DNA of 64,000 bases from Steromphala cineraria (Eukaryota > Mollusca > Gastropoda > Trochida > Trochidae): the NCBI GenBank assembly GCA_916613615.1, contig OU744725.1, positions 73,700,280 to 73,764,279 of the forward strand, written 5' to 3'. Below, in pieces: positions 11,285 to 24,763 of the stretch. Position 1 is the stretch's first letter; every line of letters begins with the position of its first letter. Position numbers and translations under genes: made by a program. The notes below the pieces were generated by a model. The model was not told the DNA's origin. It was given only the letters and a program-made list of their open reading frames with translations, and did not search any database.

Positions 11285-12504
11285 ACAGACATTCATTGCA
11301 TTTTCTACCAAAAACATGACTTTCAAAATTTTGATTAAAAATGGGCAGAAACTGTTCGTAAAGGTGTAGCGAGCATGTAGAGATACGCACAAATTGATTT
11401 CTAAGACCTTTTATTTTGACGTATATTGAAAAATCTGAACTTAGGTTATACAGATATAGGCCTGGCATTTTTCATCAAAAAACATGACTTTCAATATTTT
11501 GATTGAAAATGGGCAGAAACTGTTCTTAAAGGTGTACAAAGCATGTAGAGATTTGCAAAAAATGATTTTTAAGACCTTTTATTTTCACTTAAAATGACCA
11601 GTGTTAAGTGAACAAGGGAGCCCGGAACCCTTCACAGACATTCATTGCATTTTCTACCAAAAACTTGACTTTCAATATTTTGATTGAAAATGGGCAGAAA
11701 CTGTTCTTAAAGGTGTACCAAGCATGTAGAGATTTGCAAAAAATGATTTTTAAGACCTTTTATTTTCACTTAAAATGACCAGTGTTAAGTGAACAAGGAA
11801 GCCCGGAACCCTTCACAGACATTCATTGCATTTTCTACCAAAAACTTGACTTTCAAATTTTTTTATTAAAAATGGGCAGAAACTGTTCGAAAAGTTGTAG
11901 CGAGCATGAAGAGATACGCACAAATTGATTTCTAAGACCTTTTATTTTGACGTATATTGAAAAATCTGAATTTAGGTTATACATATATAGGCCTGGCATT
12001 TTTCATCAAAAACATGACTTTCAATATTTTGATTGAAAATGGGCAGAAACTGTTCTTAAAGTTGTACCAAGCATGTAGAGATTTGCAAAAAATGATTTTT
12101 AAGACCTTTTATTTTCACTTAAAATGACCAGTGTTAAGTGAACAAGGGAGGGAACCCTTCACAGACATTCATTGCATTTTCTACCAAAAACATGACTTTC
12201 AAAATTTTGATTAAAAATGGGCAGAAACTGTTCGTAAAGGTGTAGCGAGCATGTAGAGATACGCACAAATTGATTTCTAAGACCTGTTATTTTGACGTAT
12301 ATTGAAAAATCTGAATTTAGGTTATACAGATATAGGCCTGGCATTTATCATCAAAAACATGACTTTCAATATTTTGATTGAAAATGGGCAGAAACTGTTC
12401 TTAAAGGTGTACCAAGCATGTAGAGATTTGCAAAAATGATTTTTAAGACCTTTTATTTTCACTTAAAATGACCAGTGTTAAGTGAACAAGGGAGGGAACC
12501 CTTC
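11285..12504 (+). repeat. Block shared with 1038-2257 (offset 10247)
   Basis: Both run: a 349-bp unit with GAACTTAGG, a 181-bp fusion, a 346-bp unit with an extra T before ATTAAAAA and the rare ATACATATATAGG, then a 344-bp unit with CTGTTATTTT. Several substitutions separate the two, so this is an older or more diverged copy than the tandem pair at 1914-6434. Confidence 0.8.
11634..11814 (+). repeat. 181-bp A-head/B-body fusion unit
   Basis: Same junction as at 1387. It ends AAGGAAGCCCGG instead of AAGGGAGCCCGG. Confidence 0.93.
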
Positions 12505-15500
12505 ACAGACATTCATTGCATTTTCTACCAAAAACATGACTTTCAAAATTTTGATTAAAAATGGGCAGAAACTGTTCGTAAAGGTGTAGCGAGCATGTAG
12601 AGATACGCACAAATTGATTTCTAAGACCTTTTATTTTGACGTATATTGAAAAATCTGAATTTAGCTTATACAGATATAGGCTTTGCATTTTTCATCAAAA
12701 ACATGACTTTCAATATTTTGATTGAAAATGGGCAGAAACTGTTCTTAAAGGTGTACCAAGCATGTAGAGATTTGCAAAAAATGATTTTTAAGACCTTTTA
12801 TTTTCACTTAAAATGACCAGTGTTAAGTGAACAAGGGAGGGAACCCTTCACAGACATTCATTGCATTTTCTACCAAAAACATGACTTTCAAAATTTTGAT
12901 TAAAAATGGGCAGAAACTGTTCGTAAAGGTGTAGCGAGCATGTAGAGATACGCACAAATTGATTTCTAAGACCTTTTATTTTGACGTATATTGAAAAATC
13001 TGAATTTAGGTTATACAGATATAGGCCTGGCATTTTTCATCAAAAACATGACTTTCAATATTTTGATTGAAAATGGGCAGAAACTGTTCTTAAAGGTGTA
13101 CCAAGCATGTAGAGATTTGCAAAAAATGATTTTTAAGACCTTTTATTTTCACTTAAAATGACCAGTGTTAAGTGAACAAGGGAGGGAACCCTTCACAGAC
13201 ATTCATTGCATTTTCTACCAAAAACATGACTTTCAAAATTTTGATTAAAAATGGGCAGAAACTGTTCGTAAAGGTGTAGCGAGCATGTAGAGATACGCAC
13301 AAATTGATTTCTAAGACCTTTTATTTTGACGTATATTGAAAAATCTGAATTTAGCTTATACAGATATAGGCCTGGCATTTTTCATCAAAAACATTACTTT
13401 CAATATTTTGATTGAAAATGGGCAGAAACTGTTCTTAAAGGTGTACCAAGCATGTAGAGATTTGCAAAAAATGATTTTTAAGACCTTTTATTTTCACTTA
13501 AAATGACCAGTGTTAAGTGAACAAGGGAGGGAACCCTTCACAGACATTCATTGCATTTTCTACCAAAAACATGATTTTCAAAATTTTGATTAAAAATGGG
13601 CAGAAACTGTTCGTAAAGGTGTAGCGAGCATGTAGAGATACGCACAAATTGATTTCTAAGACCTTTTATTTTGACGTATATTGAAAAATCTGAATTTAGG
13701 TTATACAGATATAGGCCTGGCATTTTTCATCAAAAACATGACTTTCAATATTTTGATTGAAAATGGGCAGAAACTGTTCTTAAAGGTGTTCCAAGCATGT
13801 AGAGATTTGCAAAAAATGATTTTTAAGACCTTTTATTTTCACTTAAAATGACCAGTGTTAAGTGAACAAGGGAGGGAACCCTTCACAGACATTCATTGCA
13901 TTTTCTACCAAAAACATGACTTTCAAAATTTTGATTAAAAATGGGCAGAAACTGTTCGTAAAGGTGTAGCGAGCATGTAGAGATACGCACAAATTGATTT
14001 CTAAGACCTTTTATTTTGACGTATTTTGAAAAATCTGAATTTAGGTTATATAGATATAGGCTTTGCATTTTTCATCAAAAACATGACTTTCAATATTTTG
14101 ATTGAAAATGGGCAGAAACTGTTCTTAAAGGTGTACCAAGCATGTAGAGATTTGCAAAAAATGATTTTTAAGACCTTTTATTTTCACTTAAAATGACCAG
14201 TGTTAAGTGAACAAGGGAGGGAACCCTTCACAGACATTCATTGCATTTTCTACCAAAAACTTGACTTTTAAAATTTTGATTAAAAATGGGCAGAAACTGT
14301 TCGTAAAGGTGTAGCGAGCATGTAGAGATACGCACAAATTGATTTCTAAGACCTTTTATTTTGACGTATATTGAAAAATCTGAATTTAGGTTATACAGAT
14401 ATAGGCTTTGCATTTTTCATCAAAAACATGACTTTCAATATTTTGATTGAAAATGGGCAGAAACTGTTCTTAAAGGTGTACCAAGCATGTAGAGATTTGC
14501 AAAAAATGATTTTTAAGACCTTTTATTTTCACTTAAAATGACCAGTGTTAAGTGAACAAGGGAGGGAACCCTTCACAGACATTCATTGCATTTTCTACCA
14601 AAAACATGACTTTCAAAATTTTGATTAAAAATGGGCAGAAACTGTTCGTAAAGGTGTAGCGAGCATGTAGAGATACGCACAAATTGATTTCTAAGACCTT
14701 TTATTTTGACGTATATTGAAAAATCTGAATTTAGGTTATATAGATATAGGCTTTGCATTTTTCATCAAAAACATGACTTTCAATATTTTGATTGAAAATG
14801 GGCAGAAACTGTTCTTAAAGGTGTACCAAGCATGTAGAGATTTGCAAAAAATGATTTTTAAGACCTTTTATTTTCACTTAAAATGACCAGTGTTAAGTGA
14901 ACAAGGGAGGGAACCCTTCACAGACATTCATTGCATTTTCTACCAAAAACATGACTTTCAAAATTTTGATTAAAAATGGGCAGAAACTGTTCGTAAAGGT
15001 GTAGCGAGCATGTAGAGATACGCACAAATTGATTTCTAAGACCTTTTATTTTGACGTATATTGAAAAATCTGAATTTAGGTTATACAGATATAGGCCTGG
15101 CATTTTCCTCAAAAACATGACTTTCAATATTTTGATTGAAAATGGGCAGAAACTGTTCTTAAAGGTGTACCAAGCATGTAGAGATTTGCAAAAAATGATT
15201 TTTAAGACCTTTTATTTTCACTTAAAATGACCAGTGTTAAGTGAACAGGGGAGGGAACCCTTCACAGACATTCATTGCATTTTCTACCAAAAACATGACT
15301 TTCAAAATTTTGATTAAAAATGGGCAGAAACTGTTCGTAAAGGTGTAGCGAGCATGTAGAGATACGCACAAATTGAGTTCTAAGACCTTTTATTTTGACG
15401 TATATTGAAAAATCTGAATTTAGGTTATACAGATATAGGCTTTGCATTTTTCATCAAAAACATGACTTTCAATATTTTGATTGAAAATGGGCAGAAACTG

Positions 15501-18500
15501 TTCTTAAAGGTGTAACAAGCATGTAGAGATTTGCAAAAAATGATTTTTAAGACCTTTTATTTTCACTTAAAATGACCAGTGTTAAGTGAACAAGGGAGGG
15601 AACCCTTCACAGACATTCATTGCATTTTCTACCAAAAACTTGACTTTCAAAATTTTGATTAAAAATGGGCAGAAACTGTTCGTAAAGGTGTAGTGAGCAT
15701 GTAGAGATACGCACAAATTGATTTCTAAGACCTTTTATTTTGACGTATATTGAAAAATCTGAATTTAGGTTATACAGATATAGGCTTTGCATTTTTCATC
15801 AAAAACATGACTTTCAATATTTTGATTGAAAATGGGCAGAAACTGTTCTTAAAGGTGTACCAAGCATGTAGAGATTTGCAAAAAATGATTTTTAAGACCT
15901 TTTATTTTCACTTAAAATGACCAGTGTTAAGTGAACAAGGGAGGGAACCCTTCACAGACATTCATTGCATTTTCTACCAAAAACATGACTTTCAAAATTT
16001 TGATTAAAAATGGGCAGAAACTGTTCGTAAAGGTGTAGCGAGCATGTAGAGATACGCACAAATTGATTTCTAAGACCTTTTATTTTGACGTATATTGAAA
16101 AATCTGAATTTAGGTTATATAGATATAGGCTTTGCATTTTTCATCAAAAACATGACTTTCAATATTTTGATTGAAAATGGGCAGAAACTGTTCTTAAAGG
16201 TGTACCAAGCATGTAGAGATTTGCAAAACATGATTTTTAAGATCTTTTATTTTCACTTAAAATGACCAGTGTTAAGTGAACAAGGGAGGGAACCCTTCAC
16301 AGACATTCATTGCATTTTCTACCAAAAACATGACTTTCAAAATTTTGATTAAAAATGGGCAGAAACTGTTCGTAAAGGTGTAGCGAGCATGTAGAGATAC
16401 GCACAAATTGATTTCTAAGACCTTTTATTTTGACGTATATTGAAAAATCTGAATTAAGGTTATACAGATATAGGCTTTGCATTTTTCATCAAAAACATGA
16501 CTTTCAATATTTTGATTGAAAATGGGCAGAAACTGTTCTTAAAGGTGTAACAAGCATGTAGAGATTTGCAAAAAATGATTTTTAAGACCTTTTATTTTCA
16601 CTTAAAATGACCAGTGTTAAGTGAACAAGGGAGGGAACCCTTCACAGACATTCATTGCATTTTCTACCAAAAACTTGACTTTCAAAATTTTGATTAAAAA
16701 TGGGCAGAAACTGTTCGTAAAGGTGTAGCGAGCATGTAGAGATACGCACAAATTGATTTCTAAGACCTTTTATTTTGACGTATATTGAAAAATCTGAATT
16801 TAGGTTATACAGATATAGGCCTGGCATTTTTCATCAAAAACATGACTTTCAATATTTTGATTGAAAATGGGCAGAAACTGTTCTTAAAGTTGTACCAAGC
16901 ATGTAGAGATTTGCAAAAAATGATTTTTAAGACCTTTTATTTTCACTTAAAATGACCAGTGTTAAGTGAACAAGGGAGCCCGGAACCCTTCACAGACATT
17001 CATTGCATTTTCTACCAAAAACTTGACTTTCAAAATTTTGATTAAAAATGGGCAGAAACTGTTCGTAAAGGTGTAGCGAGCATGAAGAGATACGCACAAA
17101 TTGATTTCTAAGACCTTTTATTTTGACGTATATTGAAAAATCTGAATTTAGGTTATACAGATATAGGCCTGGCATTTTTCATCAAAAACATGACTTTCAA
17201 TATTTTGATTGAAAATGGGCAGAAACTGTTCTTAAAGGTGTACCAAGCATGTAGAGATTTGCAAAAAATGATTTTTAAGACCTTTTATTTTCACTTAAAA
17301 TGACCAGTGTTAAGTGAACAAGGGAGGGAACCCTTCACAGACATTCATTGCATTTTCTACCAAAAACATGACTTTCAAAATTTTGATTAAAAATGGGCAG
17401 AAACTGTTCGTAAAGGTGTAGCGAGCATGTAGAGATACGCACAAATTGATTTCTAAGACCTTTTATTTTGACGTATATTGAAAAATCTGAATTTAGGTTA
17501 AACAGATATAGGCCTGGCATTTTTCATCAAAAACATGACTTTCAATATTTTGATTGAAAATGGGCAGAAACTGTTCTTAAAGGTGTACCAAGCATGTAGA
17601 GATTTGCAAAAAATGATTTTTAAGACCTTTTATTTTCACTTAAAATGACCAGTGTTAAGTGAACAAGGGAGGGAACCCTTCACAGACATTCATTGCATTT
17701 TCTACCAAAAACATGACTTTCAAAATTTTGATTAAAAATGGGCAGAAACTGTTCGTAAAGGTGTAGCGAGCATGTAGAGATACGCACAAATTGATTTCTA
17801 AGACCTTTTATTTTGACGTATATTGAAAAATCTGAATTAAGGTTATACAGATATAGGCTTTGCATTTTTCATCAAAAACATGACTTTCAATATTTTGATT
17901 GAAAATGGGCAGAAACTGTTCTTAAAGGTGTAACAAGCATGTAGAGATTTGCAAAAAATGATTTTTAAGACCTTTTATTTTCACTTAAAATGACCAGTGT
18001 TAAGTGAACAAGGGAGGGAACCCTTCACAGACATTCATTGCATATTCTACCAAAAACTTGACTTTCAAAATTTTGATTAAAAATGGGCAGAAACTGTTCG
18101 TAAAGGTGTAGCGAGCATGTAGAGATACGCACAAATTGATTTCTAAGACCTTTTATTTTGACGTATATTGAAAAATCTGAATTTAGGTTATACAGATATA
18201 GGCCTGGCATTTTTCATAAAAAACATGACTTTCAATATTTTGATTGAAAATGGGCAGAAACTGTTCTTAAAGGTGTACCAAGCATGTAGAGATTTGCAAA
18301 AAATGATTTTTAAGACCTTTTATTTTCACTTAAAATGACCAGTGTTAAGTGAACAAGGGAGGGAACCCTTCACAGACATTCATTGCATTTTCTACCAAAA
18401 ACATGACTTTCAAAATTTTGATTAAAAATGGGCAGAAACTGTTCGTAAAGGTGTAGCGAGCATGTAGAGATACGCACAAATTGATTTCTAAGACCTTTTA

Positions 18501-21500
18501 TTTTGACGTATATTGAAAAATCTGAATTTAGGTTATACAGATATAGGCCTGGCATTTTTCATCAAAAAACATGACTTTCAATATTTTGATTGAAAATGGG
18601 CAGAAACTGTTCTTAAAGGTGTACCAAGCATGTAGAGATTTGCAAAAAATGATTTTTAAGACCTTTTATTTTCACTTAAAATGACCAGTGTTAAGTGAAC
18701 AAGGGAGGGAACCCTTCACAGACATTCATTGCATTTTCTACCAAAAACATGACTTTCAAAATTTTGATTAAAAATGGGCAGAAACTGTTCGTAAAGGTGT
18801 AGCGAGCATGTAGAGATACGCACAAATTGATTTCTAAGACCTTTTATTTTGACGTATATTGAAAAATCTGAATTTAGGTTATACAGATATAGGCTTTGCA
18901 TTTTTCATCAAAAACATGACTTTCAATATTTTGATTGAAATGGGCAGAAACTGTTCTTAAAGGTGTACCAAGCATGTAGAGATTTGCAAAAAATGATTTT
19001 TAAGACCTTTTATTTTCACTTAAAATGACCAGTGTTAAGTGAACAAGGGAGGGAACCCTTCACAGACATTCATTGCATTTTCTACCAAAAACATGACTTT
19101 CAAAATTTTGATTAAAAATGGGCAGAAACTGTTCGTAAAGGTGTAGCGAGCATGTAGAGATACGCACAAATTGATTTCTAAGACCTTTTATTTTGACGTA
19201 TATTGAAAAATCTGAATTTAGGTTATACAGATATAGGCCTGGCATTTTTCATCAAAAACATGACTTTCAATATTTTGATTGAAAATGGGCAGAAACTGTT
19301 CTTAAAGGTGTACCAAGCATGTAGAGATTTGCAAAAAATGATTTTTAAGACCTTTTATTTTCACTTAAAATGACCAGTGTTAAGTGAACAAGGGAGGGAA
19401 CCCTTCACAGACATTCATTGCATTTTCTACCAAAAACATGACTTTCAAAATTTTGATTAAAAATGGGCAGAAACTGTTCGTAAAGGTGTAGCGAGCATGT
19501 AGAGATACGCACAAATTGATTTCTAAGACCTTTTATTTTGACGTATATTGAAAAATCTGAATTAAGGTTATACAGATATAGGCTTTGCATTTTTCATCAA
19601 AAACATGACTTTCAATATTTTGATTGAAAATGGGCAGAAACTGTTCTTAAAGGTGTACCAAGCATGTAGAGATTTGCAAAAAATGATTTTTAAGACCTTT
19701 TATTTTCACTTAAAATGACCAGTGTTAAGTGAACAAGGGAGGGAACCCTTCACAGACATTCATTGCATTTTCTACCAAAAACATGACTTTCAAAATTTTG
19801 ATTAAAAATGGGCAGAAACTGTTCGTAAAGGTGTAGCGAGCATGTAGAGATACGCACAAATTGATTTCTAAGACCTTTTATTTTGACGTATATTGAAAAA
19901 TCTGAATTTAGGTTATACAGATATAGGCCTGGCATTTTTCATCAAAAACATGACTTTCAATATTTTGATTGAAAATGGGCAGAAACTGTTCTTAAAGGTG
20001 TACCAAGCATGTAGAGATTTGCAAAACATGAATTTTAAGACCTTTTATTTTCACTTAAAATGACCAGTGTTAAGTGAACAAGGGAGGGAACCCTTCACAG
20101 ACATTCATTGCATTTTCTACCAAAAACATGACTTTCAAAATTTTGATTAAAAATGGGCAGAAACTGTTCGTAAAGGTGTAGCGAGCATGTAGAGATACGC
20201 ACAAATTGATTTCTAAGACCTTTTATTTTGACGTATATTGAAAAATCTGAATTTAGGTTATACAGATATAGGCTTTGCATTTTTCATCAAAAACATGACT
20301 TTCAATATTTTGATTGAAAATGGGCAGAAACTGTTCTTAAAGGTGTACCAAGCATGTAGAGATTTGCAAAAAATTATTTTTAAGACCTTTTATTTTCACT
20401 TAAAATGACCAGTGTTAAGTGAACAAGGGAGGGAACCCTTCACAGACATTCATTGCATTTTCTACCAAAAACATGACTTTCAAAATTTTGATTAAAAATG
20501 GGCAGAAACTGTTCGTAAAGGTGTAGCGAGCATGTAGAGATACGCACAAATTGATTTCTAAGACCTTTTATTTTGATGTATATTGAAAAATCTGAATTTA
20601 GGTTATACAGATATAGGCCTGGCATTTTTCATCAAAAACATGACTTTCAATATTTTGATTGAAAATGGGCAGAAACTGTTCTTAAAGGTGTACCAAGCAT
20701 GTAGAGATTTGCAAAACATGAATTTTAAGACCTTTTATTTTCACTTAAAATGACCAGTGTTAAGTGAACAAGGGAGGGAACCCTTCACAGACATTCATTG
20801 CATTTTCTACCAAAAACATGACTTTCAAAATTTTGATTAAAAATGGGCAGAAACTGTTCGTAAAGGTGTAGCGAGCATGTAGAGATACGCACAAATTGAT
20901 TTCTAAGACCTTTTATTTTGACGTATATTGAAAAATCTGAATTTAGGTTATACAGATATAGGCCTGGCATTTTTCATCAAAAACATGACTTTCAATATTT
21001 TGATTGAAAATGGGCAGAAACTGTTCTTAAAGGTGTACCAAGCATGTAGAGATTTGCAAAAAATTATTTTTAAGACCTTTTATTTTCACTTAAAATGACC
21101 AGTGTTAAGTGAACAAGGGAGGGAACCCTTCACAGACATTCATTGCATTTTCTACCAAAAACATGACTTTCAAAATTTTGATTAAAAATGGGCAGAAACT
21201 GTTCGTAAAGGTGTAGCGAGCATGTAGAGATACGCACAAATTGATTTCTAAGACCTTTTATTTTGACGTATATTGAAAAATCTGAATTAAGGTTATACAG
21301 ATATAGGCTTTGCATTTTTCATCAAAAACATGACTTTCAATATTTTGATTGAAAATGGGCAGAAACTGTTCTTAAAGGTGTACCAAGCATGTAGAGATTT
21401 GCAAAACATGATTTTTAAGACCTTTTATTTTCACTTAAAATGACCAGTGTTAAGTGAACAAGGGAGGGAACCCTTCACAGACATTCATTGCATTTTCTAC

Positions 21501-24500
21501 CAAAAACATGACTTTCAAAATTTTGATTAAAAATGGGCAGAAACTGTTCGTAAAGGTGTAGCGAGCATGTAGAGATACGCACAAATTGATTTCTAAGACC
21601 TTTTATTTTGACGTATATTGAAAAATCTGAATTTAGGTTATACAGATATAGGCCTGGCATTTTTCATCAAAAACATGACTTTCAATATTTTGATTGAAAA
21701 TGGGCAGAAACTGTTCTTAAAGGTGTACCAAGCATGTAGAGATTTGCAAAAAATGATTTTTAAGACCTTTTATTTTCACTTAAAATGACCAGTGTTAAGT
21801 GAACAAGGGAGGGAACCCTTCACAGACATTCATTGCATTTTCTACCAAAAACATGACTTTCAAAATTTGGATTAAAAATGGGCAGAAACTGTTCGTAAAG
21901 GTGTAGCGAGCATGTAGAGATACGCACAAATTGATTTCTAAGACCTTATATTTTGACGTATATTGAAAAATCTGAATTTAGGTTATACAGATATAGGCCT
22001 GGCATTTTTCATCAAAAACATGACTTTCAATATTTTGATTGAAAATGGGCAGAAACTGTTCTTAAAGGTGTACCAAGCATGTAGAGATTTGCAAAAAATT
22101 ATTTTTAAGACCTTTTATTTTCACTTAAAATGACAAGTGTTAAGTGAACAAGGGAGGGAACCCTTCACAGACATTCATTGCATTTTCTACCAAAAACATG
22201 ACTTCAAAATTTTGATTAAAAATGGGCAGAAACTGTTCGTAAAGGTGTAGCGAGCATGTAGAGATACGCACAAATTGATTTCTAAGACCTTTTAGTTTGA
22301 CGTATATTGAAAAATCTGAATTTAGGTTATACAGATATAGGCCTGGCATTTTTCATCAAAAACATGACTTTCAATATTTTGATTGAAAATGGGCAGAAAC
22401 TGTTCTTAAAGGTGTACCAAGCATGTAGAGATTTGCAAAACATGAATTTTAAGACCTTTTATTTTCACTTAAAATGACCAGTGTTAAGTGAACAAGGGAG
22501 CCCGGAACCCTTCACAGACATTCATTGCATTTTCTACCAAAAACATGACTTTCAAAATTTTGATTAAAAATGGGCAGAAACTGTTCGTAAAGGTGTAGCG
22601 AGCATGAAGAGATACGCACAAATTGATTTCTAAGACCTTTTATTTTGACGTATATTGAAAAATCTGAATTTAGGTTATACAGATATAGGCCTGGCATTTT
22701 TCATCAAAAACATGACTTTCAATATTTTGATTGAAAATGGGCAGAAACTGTTCTTAAAGGTGTACCAAGCATGTAGAGATTTGCAAAACATGAATTTTAA
22801 GACCTTTTATTTTCACTTAAAATGACCAGTGTTAAGTGAACAAGGGAGCCCGGAACCCTTCACATACATTCATTGCATTTTCTACCAAAAACATGACTTT
22901 CAAAATTTTGATTAAAAATGGGCAGAAACTGTTCGTAAAGGTGTAGCGAGCATGAAGAGATACGCACAAATTGATTTCTAAGACCTTTTATTTTGACGTA
23001 TATTGAAAAATCTGAATTTAGGTTATACAGATATAGGCTTTGCATTTTTCATCAAAAACATGACTTTCAATATTTTGATTGAAAATGGGCAGAAACTGTT
23101 CTTAAAGGTGTACCAAGCATGTAGAGATTTGCAAAAAATGATTTTTAAGACCTTTTATTTTCACTTAAAATCACCAGTGTTAAGTGAACAAGGGAGGGAA
23201 CCCTTCACAGACATTCATTGCATTTTCTACCAAAAACATGACTTTCAAAATTTTGATTAAAAATGGGCAGAAACTGTTCGTAAAGGTGTAGCTAGCATGT
23301 AGAGATACGCACAAATTGATTTCTAAGACCTTTTATTTGGCGTATATTGAAAAACCTGAATTTAGGTTATACAGATATAGGCTTTGCATTTTTCATCAAA
23401 AACATGACTTTCAATATTTTGATTGAAAATGGGCAGAAACTGTTCTTAAAGGTGTACCAAGCATGTAGAGATTTGCAAATAATGATTTTTAAGACCTTTT
23501 ATTTTCACTTAAAATGACCAGTGTTAAGTGAACAAGTGAGGGAACCCTTCACAGACATTCATTGCATTTTCTACCAAAAACATGACTTTCAAAATTTTGA
23601 TTAAAAATGGGCAGAAACTGTTCGTAAAGGTGTAGCGAGCATGTAGAGATACGCACAAATTGATTTCTAAGACCTTTTATTTTGATGTATATTGAAAAAT
23701 CTGAATTTAGGTTATACAGATATAGGCCTGGCATTTTTCATCAAAAACATGACTTTCAATATTTTGATTGAAAATGGGCAGAAACTGTTCTTAAAGGTGT
23801 ACCAAGCATGTAGAGATTTGCAAAAAATGATTTTTAAGACCTTTTATTTTCACTTAAAATGACCAGTGTTAAGTGAACAAGGGAGGGAACCCTTCACAGA
23901 CATTCATTTCATTTTCTACCAAAAACTTGACTTTCAAAATTTTGATTAAAAATGGGCAGAAACTGTTCGTAAAGGTGTAGCGAGCATGTAGAGATACGCA
24001 CAAATTGATTTCTAAGACCTTTTATTTTGACGTATATTGAAAAATCTGAATTTAGGTTATACAGATATAGGCTTTGCATTTTTCATCAAAAACATGACTT
24101 TCAATATTTTGATTGAAAATGGGCAGAAACTGTTCTTAAAGGTGTACCAAGCATGTAGAGATTTGCAAAAAATGATTTTTAAGACCTTTTATTTTCACTT
24201 AAAATGACCAGTGTTAAGTGAACAAGGGAGGGAACCCTTCACAGACATTCATTGCATTTTCTACCAAAAACTTGACTTTCAAAATTTTGATTAAAAATGG
24301 GCAGAAACTGTTCGTAAAGGTGTAGCGAGCATGTAGAGATACACACAAATTGATTTCTAAGACCTTTTATTTTGACGTATATTGAAAAATCTGAATTTAG
24401 GTTATACAGATATAGGCTTTGCATTTTTCATCAAAAACATGACTTTCAATATTTTGATTGAAAATGGGCAGAAACTGTTCTTAAAGGTGTACCAAGCATG

Positions 24501-24585
24501 TAGAGATTTGCAAAAAATGATTTTTAAGACCTTTTATTTTCACTTAAAATGACCAGTGTTAAGTGAACAAGGGAGGGAACCCTTC
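12505..24585 (+). repeat. Array region II: regular 345-bp units
   Basis: Unit starts: 12505, 12850, 13195, 13540, 13885, 14230, 14575, 14920, 15264, 15609, 15954, 16299, 16644, 16992, 17337, 17682, 18027, 18372, 18718, 19062, 19407, 19752, 20097, 20442, 20787, 21132, 21477, 21822, 22167, 22514, 22862, 23207, 23551, 23896, 24241. There is no fusion unit here. GGCCTGGC and GGCTTTGC heads are intermixed and alternate at 690 bp over part of 18718-21660. Shared rare variants (AAAACATGAATTTTAAG near 20024, 20714, 22439 and 22789; AAATTATTTTT near 20371, 21061 and 22096) show local two- to five-unit copying. Confidence 0.95.
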
Positions 24586-24763
24586 ACAGACATTCATTGC
24601 ATTTTCTACCAAAAACATGACTTTCAAAATTTGGATTAAAAATGGGCAGAAACTGTTCGTAAAGCTGTAGCGAGCATGTAGAGATACGCACAAATTGATT
24701 TCTAAGACCTTTTATTTTCACTTAAAATGACCAGTGTTAAGTGAACAAGGGAGGGAACCCTTC
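24586..24763 (+). repeat. 178-bp fusion, A body joined to B tail
   Basis: A bases run through GATACGCAC and ATTTCTAAG, then the B tail (TTTTCACTTAA) follows. The junction lies in AAGACCTTTTATTTT near 24704-24718, the far right end of the shared core. This is a different breakpoint from the fusions of region I. The next unit shares its variants TTTGGATT and AAAGCTGTAG, so the fusion and its neighbour descend from the same A. Confidence 0.93.

Larger units (their letters stand above)
1..12504 (+). repeat. Array region I: rearranged mosaic of units and A/B fusions
   Basis: Unit starts: 344, 693, 1038, 1387, 1568, 1914, 2258, 2607, 2788, 3133, 3482, 3663, 4175, 4519, 4868, 5049, 5394, 5743, 5924, 6435, 6783, 7131, 7475, 7987, 8332, 8681, 9026, 9375, 9553, 9897, 10246, 10427, 10772, 11285, 11634, 11815, 12161. 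Marks of this region are the GAGCCCGGAACCC end (3 bp longer), CTTGAC and GAAGAG variants in A, an extra A in the B core (AAAAAACATGAC), a missing A (GCAAAAATG), eight 178/181-bp fusions and four units of 511-513 bp. The repeated order of these marks shows that blocks of several units were copied. Confidence 0.95.
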
